Shown: in pieces, positions 1 through 9,200 of the stretch | How positions within the stretch are numbered: position 1 is the stretch's first letter | How the letters are laid out: the number at the start of each line of letters is the position of its first letter | DNA from: Brachypodius melanocephalos | Taxonomy: Eukaryota > Chordata > Aves > Passeriformes > Pycnonotidae | Assembly: GCA_013398615.1 (NCBI GenBank) | Contig: VZSR01000680.1 | Coordinates: 1,285,852 to 1,349,851 of the forward strand | Reading direction: 5' to 3' | DNA length: 64,000 nucleotides | Notes under the pieces: model-generated | Seen by the model: the letters and a program-made list of their open reading frames with translations, nothing else | What the model was told of the DNA's origin: nothing | Databases searched by the model: none | Position numbers and translations under genes: made by a program

Positions 1-72
1 CGATGGACAGCCCCTTCTGACCACCCTTTCAGTGAAGAAATTCTTCCTGGTGTCAGCTTGAATCTGGGGTTC
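1..72 (-). mobile_element. CR1 LINE 3' fragment, cut by the window edge
   Basis: This is the reverse complement of the segment near the CR1 3' end that reads 'ggacattaggaagaaattcttc...gtggtcag'. On the plus strand it shows CCTTCTGACCACCCTTTCAG followed by tgaagaaattcttcctggtgtc, typical of bird CR1 copies. The element lies in minus orientation and continues beyond base 1, so its full length is unknown. Similarity fades after about base 70. It is a dead fragment with no coding capacity. The short length is the main reason for caution. Confidence 0.65.
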
Positions 73-436
73 AGGGAATCAGGAGTGGAAAGATAGTCAC
101 TGTTTGTCAAATAAGTTGTGATTTGCAAGCTGCTCTCTCAGCTCTCCATCCATCTCTAGATTAGTCAATCTCAGAAAAAGCCTACATAACTCTCACGTCC
201 ATTTCTGTGGGAGCAAGCCAAGATTATCCTCAGCAGGAGGACACGTGTAGGGTGTTGTATATTATTGTATGTTGTATATTACGTTAATGACTGCTGCTGC
301 TAGTATAACAAATTTCTTTATTACAGCTGACTGAAAAAAACCCACTGTATTGTGTGGTACCCTTGAGAAAAACAATAGGAAGGGTATTAGCTCCAGCTCT
401 CAGCCAAACATGCACCAATCTCATTTTATAAGATTT

Positions 437-464
437 TAAAAGATAGATGTTTATCTATCTTTTA
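437..464. repeat. Perfect inverted repeat, 12-bp arms, 4-nt loop
   Basis: The left arm TAAAAGATAGAT (437-448) is the exact reverse complement of the right arm ATCTATCTTTTA (453-464), with GTTT between them. Pairing stops outside these positions (T436 faces T465). The stem is AT-rich and short for a microRNA precursor. It may simply come from a decayed GATA-type simple repeat. Confidence 0.8.
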
Positions 465-982
465 TCTTGAAAGAAGCTGGAGGTCGTAAAATAAAAAGAG
501 AAACAGTTTGATTAGAGAATATAGGGGGAAAAAATCTGTGGTACAGTCTCTTTAATGGCCTTGGTGTTTTCTCAAAACAGAAAAAAATTACTTAATCTGA
601 GTGGTTCTCTTAAAGAATTCCAGACATCAAGCAGGAAATAAATGATTTCAGAGAGGGCCTTTACTAGGATCTCCATTAAGCTGCACCCTAAATTGTTTTT
701 CCCACTGAAACTCAGCAAGACAATGAGACTGGACTGATTTCTTCCCGTGCGGTCGGATGTTCTAGTGCAACGTTTCTTGAGAAAAGACTGGATGCACTAA
801 TTCTTAGTCTCTCAGGCTGCTGCACTGCTCAGCTCCCTGTACATCTTGTTTCAGGTTGTCACTAAGACAAGGGCATCCCCATAGTAATGAGACAAAAAGA
901 CTAAAGGAATGATCTGGGAAAGTTAAAAGGAGGGAAATGATTTTGTAAGTAAGAGGGTTTCTAAAGAAATAAGGTAAGGAAA

Positions 983-993
983 CCCCCCCCCCC
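983..993. repeat. Poly-C run (11)
   Basis: Eleven uninterrupted cytosines sit in AT-rich surroundings. Such runs are unstable in length and prone to sequencing error. No function is implied. Confidence 0.9.
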
Positions 994-1479
994 GTATTGT
1001 TAATGAATAGCAAAATCTGTGAATCCAGAGATGTAATAGTGATACAGACTCAAGTATAAATATTGCAGTGAAACACTTCCTAGTGTTTTCCTGTTCTGTT
1101 TTTTTCTGGAGCTGCCAGGACTGTGCAGATGAGATCTAAGCATGCACTGAGTTTGCACTAATTTGGGCAGGAGATCTGGAGCACTCATTTCTCTCTTTTA
1201 GTTGCACAATAAAATAGGTTTATAAAGGAAAGTTGTGTTGATTTAAAGGAAGAATCTTGTTAGTCCAGTTCTGCTTGAAATTAGCTGTTCCAGGCATTCT
1301 GCAGTGTTTTCCTTTTTCCCCACTCTCTCTCCAGGGTGGTTTCTGAAGCTCCTGGTCAGGTGTCAGGATTGAAGCATTAGAGGGAATTTGAAGTACCGAC
1401 ACAAGGGACTGACTTTCCCCACCAGCCACAGTACTGGTTTGTCATACAGAGGACAAACATTTCCCTGAGATTCCTCATC

Positions 1480-1770
1480 CTGCTAATTAAGCAGGAGCTG
1501 CAGCCCTCTGTGTAATTCCATTTGCCAGTGGTTTAGAGAGCTGCAGATTCCCTCGTCATCAAGTTTGCCAGGCTGGGAATTTGCTCCCTGGGATGCTAAG
1601 AGCCATAAATATAAATCGAAAACACACCCATCAGAGGCAGACATATTCACCTGAGCATTCTGGTGAGCATTAATTGTGCATGGGATTCATTTTGCTCAAG
1701 GCAATTAAGTAATTGCTGTACAGGGCTGAAATAGCCGCTGCTGCATAAACACAGATCATGGAATTGCAGT
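1480..1770. promoter_or_regulatory. Candidate conserved non-coding element, homeodomain-site rich
   Basis: This block contains TAATTA at 1484-1489, ATTAATT at 1669-1675 and the interrupted palindrome GCAATTAAGTAATTGC at 1701-1716. The palindrome has 7-bp arms around AG. AATTA/TAATT cores are the known recognition sequence of many homeodomain proteins, and two inverted cores suit a dimer. The block has balanced, non-repetitive sequence with few homopolymers and ends just before a CR1 insertion. Calling it an enhancer is inference: conservation cannot be tested from one sequence. Confidence 0.35.
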
Positions 1771-1776
1771 TTTATT

Positions 1777-1885
1777 GATCATAGAGCCATGGGTTGGTTT
1801 GGCTTGTAAGGGACCTTAGAGAGCATCTCATCCCAACCTCCCTGCCCTAGTCAGAGGCACCTGCCCCTAGACCAGGTTGCTCAGT
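1777..1885 (-). mobile_element. CR1 LINE 3' end fragment
   Basis: The segment begins with gatcatagagccatgggttgg and runs through 'agggacctta', 'ccctgcc' and 'agaccaggttgctca'. This is the standard order of the reverse-complemented CR1 3' end in birds. It is in minus orientation, with its 3' terminus on the left. It is 5'-truncated at about 1885, as is normal for CR1, and diverged enough to be an old copy. It directly abuts the TAAT-rich block on its left. Confidence 0.88.
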
Positions 1886-2210
1886 TGCTGTTGATGGATT
1901 TCCAGATTTAGTTATTTGGAAGTTTTCCTATGTAAAAAAATATATTCCAGGTAATATGACTCCAGGTAATATTTGGAAGCTGTTTTGCTTCATTTGATAT
2001 TTAAGGAACACATGAAATTAAAATACACCCATGTCTTGATTTAAAAGACAGATGTCTGGCAAGGAAGGCAGAAATCTTCCCATGATGGAAAAGGTAATCC
2101 CGTCTCTTCAAATTACTACAACTTCGAAATTACCAGCCTTCCAGGCAAAATTATGGGAAAAGGAATGACAGTTCTTTATTGGCAAATATGTATGTATATA
2201 AAACAGAACA

Positions 2211-2228
2211 AACAACAACAACAACAAC
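2211..2228. repeat. (AAC)6 microsatellite
   Basis: Six perfect AAC units lie within a slightly longer CA/A-rich tract. This is a simple short tandem repeat. Confidence 0.9.
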
Positions 2229-2636
2229 CAATAACAGAGTGTTTTCCCACCCAATAAGTAATTTTTTTCCCCTTTGGTGCAGTTACAACTGGCAGGGGGT
2301 GCTGTTGGCTCTGGGTAGGGCAGAGAGGCTGCAGTGACTCCCCCACAACTTTAGGACATGCTCTGACATGAGCCAGCAACCTCTTCAAGTGGTGGTGGGA
2401 GCTCAGGCAAAAAGAAAGATGGGAGTTATTTGAAGAAAATCACTTAACAGCATACCCTGTTAAGAAACCGTTCATTTATTCAGTACTGGAAGCATGCTGG
2501 AGGTGTCCCTTTCCATAAGCATGTTTGTTTAGGCATTGCTCCCTTGGGTTTACATACATTGTAATATTTAAAGAATTCCCCAAATCACGCCCAAAGTCTG
2601 TCCCCCTTGGTATGTAATCAGTACATAAACCCAGAA

Positions 2637-2660
2637 TTTTTTTTTTTTTTTTTTTTTTTT
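2637..2660. repeat. Poly-T run (24)
   Basis: Twenty-four uninterrupted thymines. The flank on the right, read as minus strand, was considered as a retroposed transcript with an A tail. No recognisable gene sequence is seen there, so it is listed only as a homopolymer. Confidence 0.92.
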
Positions 2661-3748
2661 GGTCCTTTATGTTTTCATGGAGCAAGATTGTTATCTGCCG
2701 TTCATTGTTCAGAACTGCAGCATTTGTTTGGGGGTTTTGGTGTGTTTTATATCTCAGGAAAATCAATAACAGTCTAAACAGTAATTAAAACAAAGTCTAG
2801 GGTTTTTCTCCCTATTGTAATTTCCCTTTCATTCATCGTTAACTATATAAAGCTAAATTAATTTCTGTCCTGCTTCTTTGTGATGTCCAAATCACAAACA
2901 TTTTTCTAAACCCCCTTCTGTCAAAACTGTTCAACACAAGGCAATGCAGAGATTGCAGTGTCACTTGTGAAAGATTATGGTCACACCACTATGACAATTT
3001 TCCTGAACTAAGTGATTGACTTGCCTAATTAGTTCAGACACAGCAGCACAGTAAGGTGCCTATTGCCAGTGTCTCTGGACCCAAATACACTGAGATCAGA
3101 CTTGCAAAATGCCTTCAGAATCATCCATCATCCCCCAAAATCCTGAAAAACTGGGGGGAGCTTTAACACTTACAGAGTGACTTCAAGGCTTGGAAATCTG
3201 CACTATGCTGGGAGATTGAGAAATCCCTTTGATTCAGCTCATTGGAGGGAGAGCATGAAGCATCACAGTCTGAAACAAAAATATTTTTGCATTTGGTTGA
3301 AAATTATGCAAAAAATTAGAAAAAGTTACAAAACTTTTGCATTTAGGTAAAATTATCTCAAAATTAGGGTCGAGGTAGAGGTAAGAGGGAGCCAATGGGA
3401 GAAGAAGTGCCTTGTCTAAGTCAGTCTTCAGCTGAATCTAATATAGGCCAGAGGAACTTTGCTTTTGCAATGCTTCTTTTTTCCCTCTGTCTATAAAAAG
3501 AATCTGTCTCAGGACTAGGTATCTAGAACCAAGAGACAAAAATCCTGCTCACAAGATACATTTTAAAACTATGTGGATCACTTGGAAATGGAACAATTTG
3601 CAAAAGGGAAGGGAATGGCTTTTTACACCATTTGCCATCCTTAGATCAAAATGGGGTAATTTAAAAAAAAATTTCTCAATCTGAGCCTGGAATAGGAATA
3701 TTAGCTAGGATGTCTTGGATGGCAATACATAGGTGTGACATTACAGTC

Positions 3749-3763
3749 AAAAAAAAAAAAAAA
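3749..3763. repeat. Poly-A run (15)
   Basis: Fifteen uninterrupted adenines. No retroposed sequence is recognised upstream of it. Confidence 0.9.
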
Positions 3764-3900
3764 TCTGTCCATAAAGGATGAGGCAAAAGCAGAGTTTAAT
3801 CAAATATCATGAAAATAAATTCTAAGTCACTAGAGATATGCCAATAAAGATGTCACAGGAGCTAAATCCTAACCAAATGATAGGCTTAGTGTCTTTCTGG

Positions 3901-3915
3901 AAAAAAAAAAAAAAA
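3901..3915. repeat. Poly-A run (15)
   Basis: Fifteen adenines followed by GAAAA. Simple sequence only. Confidence 0.9.
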
Positions 3916-5139
3916 GAAAATTTATAGCTTATATTTTCAGTTAAGCTTCTTTTTTGGATTTGCAGTCAATTTATATGTCTGTTTGCAACACCCTGGAATA
4001 TAGAAGGAAAAATTGCCTGCCTGAGTGTTCATTTCTGTTTGGAAAAGCTGGTAATGCTTCCTGTTCAATAGCAATTCACTGTTTCAACTGAATGCAAATG
4101 CTACACCAGGAACAGGCTGGTAAAATCTGTCAGGAGCTGAACTCCATAAGTTGTCACCTTCCCTGAATGCATTTTTCTTCAAAGAGGCAGCAAGACACCT
4201 CATGAAAGTGCCTGTACAACCACAAGGAAAATGGTGTAGGAGCTGAGTTAGCTGGCAATAGATTTAACCCCCTACTGTGCTGGAAAATGATTTCTCAGGT
4301 GAAGATCACTTGTCAAATAAGTGTTCCGTTGTAATGTACAGGAGGTTCAGTAATTGCTCTTCAACCTCTCAGACAGAGGTCACTGGAACCAATAATCCAG
4401 CCCCAAAATATTATTGTGACTGAATACACCGTTTGTCAGCAGAGTGGTGTGTTAGCCTTTAACACTGGGGTTCACCTTCTACATGGGCTGAGGGCCTGCA
4501 CTTCAGTACAAAATGATTGCTTGTTCTGACTTGGACACTGCTCCTTGTCTGGCACAGCTGCCCAGGAGAGCTGGCTGAGCATCTGGGATTCCCTCAGCCA
4601 CAGCCAGAACTCCTCTGGAATAGTGCATGTGTGGTTAAACCAGGCACTGGTGTGAGTGAGCAGAAGGAAAAGGGGCCTAATGACTAAACAGAAAGCTTGA
4701 ATTTCTTTGGATCTTTGGAGTTAAACTTTTTCAGACCTGCCAGGAGGAATTTCTACCTACCACAAAACACAGGAAAATGTAGCCTTTGGTACACTTTCAG
4801 AAATATTGCCTTATGCTGTTGCCACCAAGAGGCTGCAGCAGGGAAGAGCATTCATTCCGTGTAAATCAGAGCTGGGGCTTCAAGGGGGTCATCCATACAC
4901 CAGGATTTTCCACATTATCTATGTCGTGGGACAGAAACACAAGATTGGTGCAAAAGGAATTCTAAATGTCACAATTATACACCAAGTGCAGGTATTTTTT
5001 AATTCAATGAGAAAACAAAACGGAAATTCAATATGTTTGTGTGCAGGTTTCCACACTGGTCCGTTCAGGAATGCCAAGAGGAAGGTGGAATTAGGAAGAC
5101 TGTTCAGCAGATTCTTGTGGCAACAGCAACGGAGTACCA

Positions 5140-5608
5140 GTTACTTACTTCCCCTACACTGGCCTGGTGGAGTGAGGTGAGAAAAAGAAAAAAGAAAAAG
5201 TAAAAAAAGCAGAAGTTTAATAGCTGGAACAAAGTAAAATATAATTATTATTATAGTAAGGAAAAGGAGAGAAAGAAAGGCGTAAAACTCAAGAGAGGAA
5301 TAAACACCACTCCCCACTGAGTGATGCCCAGCCCATTCTCAAGGTGGCTCATAGCCAAATTCCTCCAGTTTATATGCTGCTATGGAATATCCCTTTGGTC
5401 AGTTTGGTTGATCTGTCCCAGTTCTTTGTACACCTGCTCACTGACAGACCATGGGAAACCAGGAAATCCTTGATTTAGGGTAAGCACTACCTTGCAACAA
5501 CCAAAGCATCAGTGTGTTATCAATGCTGTTCCCACTCTAAATCCAAACCCCAGCACTGCTCCAGGTCCTAGGAAGAAAACTCTCTCCATCCCAGCTGCAA
5601 TGAGGACA
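5140..5608 (-). mobile_element. Solo LTR of an avian endogenous retrovirus
   Basis: Read on the minus strand, the element starts at 5608 with TGTCC and an 'agctgggat' box. It passes through a 'gataacacactgatg' segment and a 'ccaaagggatattccat' segment close to 'tatataaac'-like sequence. It then has an ATT/TTA-rich tract (around 5243-5260), an attaaa poly(A)-type signal, and a 'caccaggccagtg' end. This order matches a common bird ERV LTR known to me from general familiarity; I do not assign a family name. No gag, pol or env sequence flanks it, so it is a solo LTR. The left (3') boundary is approximate and the copy is diverged. Confidence 0.8.
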
Positions 5609-5961
5609 CAAATCCCTCTTGGTGTTGCTCTGTAATAGTAGGACGTGCTGCAGCCTCCCAGGGTATTTACTGGAGCTTAGTGAGCCACTGTGCCTCAGAC
5701 TACAAACCCTGGAGTTTGAGTTATTTTAAGGGCCATACTGAGCAACGTTATTTTACCTTCTGGGCATCCATTCTCCAGCATTGCTCAGAATCTTGTTTTA
5801 ATCCCTACAAAATAAATGTCCTCCTTTAGTTAAAATGATGAGCAAAAGGATTAAACACATTGATAAAAAAACCCTAGGTTTGGGACAAAAACGTGGCTGA
5901 GAGTCGTCAGAGCAATAAATGTTTATCTAAGCCTTCCTTTCTCGCAAGCATTTGCTAGCAA
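5609..5961. other. Short non-coding spacer between LTR and CR1
   Basis: About 350 bases lie between the 5' end of the minus-strand LTR and the start of the plus-strand CR1 copy. I recognise nothing in it. Retroviral internal sequence, which would have extended leftward from the LTR, is absent on both sides. Confidence 0.5.
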
Positions 5962-6280
5962 GGAATGCTGGAGCAGCCTCGAGAAGAGGAGCTTTGGGGT
6001 AACCTAATTATGGCCTTCCAGTACCTGAAGAGATCCTATAGGATATATGGAGAGAGACTGTTCACAGGGGCCTGGAGTGACAGGATAAGGGGGAATAATT
6101 TCAAACTGACAGAGAGTGGGTTTAGAATGGATATTGGGATGAAATTCTTCCCTGTGAGGCTGCCCAGAGAAGCTGTGGCTGCCCCATCCCTGGTTGGATG
6201 GGACTCTGAGCAACCTGGGATCGTGGAACGAGGTGATCTTTAAGGCCCTTTCTAGCCCAAACCATTCTATGATTCTCTGA
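5962..6280 (+). mobile_element. CR1 LINE 3' end with internal deletions
   Basis: This is the best CR1 copy in the window. It contains the order 'ggccttccagtacctgaag', 'gaaattcttccctgtgagg', 'cccagagaagctgtgg', 'gagcaacctgg' and 'gatctttaaggcccttt', ending in ATTCTATGATTCTCTGA at 6264-6280, the characteristic CR1 3' octamer-type tail. An uninterrupted reading frame over 5965-6243 covers part of it, but this region near the 3' end is not a functional protein. Compared with the usual CR1 order, two segments appear shortened: after 'ctgtgagg' near 6160, and after 'ccatccctgg' near 6195. It is 5'-truncated and inactive. Confidence 0.95.
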
Positions 6281-9200
6281 AATCTGTGGATTTCTTTCCC
6301 ATCTATCTCACCTATGCCAAATTTTACAGGCTGTTTTTCAATGGGCATTTCCCACAACCCTCCACTCCCTGCTTCACATCATTTTTGGAAAACGGTGCTC
6401 GAGCTCAGGGGTAGCATTTAGACAACACGGATTCTCCCCATGGATCAATCAGAAAGCTAAAAGAGGATGTGGAATTTATTGGAGAGAAAGGAATTTTGTA
6501 ATGCCTTTCCAAGTTATAAATCTAAGAGGGAGAAAGCTTTTTTTAAGTCACTTTTGAAGGAGTCTCAGACTTTATGGCCCCCATGTCTTCATATTGAGAA
6601 TTGGAACCTGTGACGGTTCTCTTGAATTTGTGAGTAGAACAAGGAGGCTGGCATTTTGCCAGATCTCAGCTGCACAGGTCAAGAATATATATTTGGTGTT
6701 GTTCTGAAGGATTCTTTTTCCAGCCTGTGGACTGCCTTATTAATGTGATGGATGCAGTGCGAGACTTGTGGAGGAGGGAATGTGAGAGAGCTGCCAGCAC
6801 TCTCTTCTGAGGCATTTGGGTAATTTGGGAGCTGCTGCTATGACTGATGGACCTGCCATGCCCTGGAATAACATTTTTCTTGTTATTCACTAGCAAGACC
6901 ACTGACATCTCTTAGTCTCTACAGTGGCTGCCATTTAAGGTCTGCATTTCCTACAGTTGCCACAAGTTCCACTGAGTGGCATCTGACTCGGATCAAGCTT
7001 TATCCAAGGGGCATATTACGTAGGGAGAACGTGTTTACCAAGCTTTAGTCCATTTTGTGAAAGCAGAGGGACAACTGTTTGCTTAAAGTAGTGTTTTGAA
7101 AGATCACTGTAGGAATGGGACACTGGAATTCAATGGGACTTGTGTGTAAGATTCCCTGTAAGTTCCTTTGAAATCCAAACTCAAGGATTGGCAGGAGGTG
7201 ATAGGATTCTGTTTATTATAATCCAAATTTTAGTGGCATTTTAGATTTTTTAGATTTTTTTTTTGATCACTGGAAAGGCCCATGGTCAGTGCAAAAGCAA
7301 GCACAGGCTTCACTGCCACAAGGAGCCTTTTCCACTTAATAAACTAAGCCTGTGCCCAAGAGCTTTCCCAATAGAAATATTTGTTTCAATGGGGCTTTGT
7401 TTTAAGACTTCTGGGCAAATCTGCAAAATAGGAATATTGTTTAATTTAAGGAGGTGTCATAAGGCTTATTTAATGTAGAACAGACCTTCTGTGTTAGAAA
7501 AAAACTGTAGAAGAATTCTACTTTTGAAGTTTGTTTTCTATATGATGCAATAATTCTGTACTGAATTATTCATGTCAAAGTGTGTTGAGTCCTGTCACTC
7601 TGTGTCAGAAAATTTCCACGGTGGACAACAAACAGTCAACTGATCTGTACATGGTTGGTTTTTTATGAGCTATTTGCTGTATATTTGAGATGCAATATTA
7701 AAGTGGCTCTAAACCTCTAGGTGTGAAGTATTCTGGCTTATAACAGGATTCCTCACTGATGTAATTTGTCACTGCAATGGTAACATTTACCAGTTTTACA
7801 AATTGTGTGGATTTTTATAACAATTGGTATTAATGCTAATGCACAATGAATAAATCACATATTTAAAGACAATTCTCCCACAGATGTTCTAGGATTAGAT
7901 GAAAGTGCTTAAATGCCAATGCCAAGATGATAAAATCAGTAATTTCAGTTTTGCGGATGAGAATTCTCTGCTCCAAGAGCACCGGAAAGCTTTCACTTCA
8001 ATTTTCCTTCCTTACTTGAGAACCCAGTGTTGTAAGACTGAATTTGCTTGTCCTGAAAAATCTTCCTCTATCTTTTCTTCTTTCCATCTGTTATCAACTG
8101 GTTTAAACACAGGAGGGCAAAGAAAACTAAGCCTCTGTAAATAAAATGGTTCAAGCCCAGAAAGGTTTGAAATATACCCAAAAACACGATTAAAACCAAA
8201 CGAGATTAGATGTTGGTGCCAAAAACTATTGGAAAGAAGAAAATAAAAGAGAAAAGGAAGGAGAGAAATGTGGAGGGGGCGGCGGGGGACGACAGGGAGA
8301 GAGTGAGAGGTGTTAAGTAGAAACACATCATCTGTCCAGTGGTCCCAACGATGTCTCATTGTTCTACTCCTGGCAGCTGATAGCCCTGAGGCTGTGGTGT
8401 CCACCCTGGAGGTCTAAGCTTGATCCCTCTGTGAATGTAATTTTGTCTTCATCAACAGGCAGTGAGCCGTTCAGGGCCCCACTCAGGGTTTTGGTGGTCT
8501 TCTCTTCAGCATAATAGGCAAAGGTTTTTCATGAAGATGTTTAAACCATAAATTATAACATTCAGTCTCTGACAGTCTTTCTGGCTTCTGGCTCTCCTTC
8601 AGCAGCATGGCTGATTAACTTCGAAGGTCAAGCCCCATTTTGGACAGATGAGAAGCTGATTTTTCAAACCCTTGTTGTTAAAAAGCTCACAGCAAAGGAA
8701 AAAATGGCCAGATTTGGGATTGGAAGGCAGGGCCAGCCCTATACCTGTGCTACAAGACAACAGAGTACTGTCAACACACCACCCTTCAGCTTCATTCACT
8801 CTGCTCTTGAAACATTGTGGTGCTTTTGATTAATATTTTTTTTTTCTCTCAAGAACAATATTATTTCCGACTCAATAGTCCCTTGTACTCACACAACGTC
8901 CTGGTGGGAATGGTGCTTTGTAATTTATGGGTGTGCTTCCCGAAATAATAACTAACTCAAAACTACATTCTGTTTTGCTTTATCTTTTTTAATTGGCATC
9001 TCAGAGGCTTTGCAGGAATCTGCATGCAGATTTTCCACTTTCTGTCGGGTTGTAATTTTTTTATTTGTTTTTACTGTTAGCAATGGCATGCAGAGAAAAG
9101 CACCCTCTTTGACAACAGCGCCTGCCTGAAGATTCTTAATTAAATTGTACTCAGCGTGGTGTAAAAATCCCAAGGTTTCGGAGGCACGAGGTGCACGGAT

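Larger units (their letters stand above)
73..1776. other. Non-coding stretch with hairpin and CNE-like block
   Basis: No exon, RNA gene or recognisable protein frame is supported here. The short minus-strand open frames at 804-1429 have no family resemblance. The stretch holds a perfect 12-bp-arm hairpin (437-464), an 11-base C run (983-993) and a TAAT-rich block at 1480-1770, each listed separately. Confidence 0.6.
1886..5139. other. Non-coding stretch with simple repeats
   Basis: I see no supported gene here. It contains an (AAC)6 repeat, a T24 run and two A15 runs, listed separately. The open frame over 4806-5180 has no ATG at its start, no recognisable family, and runs into the LTR that follows. 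Confidence 0.6.

Noticed and set aside
4806..5180. 124-codon plus frame before the LTR
   Set aside because: It has a non-ATG start, no family resemblance, and its end lies in antisense LTR sequence.
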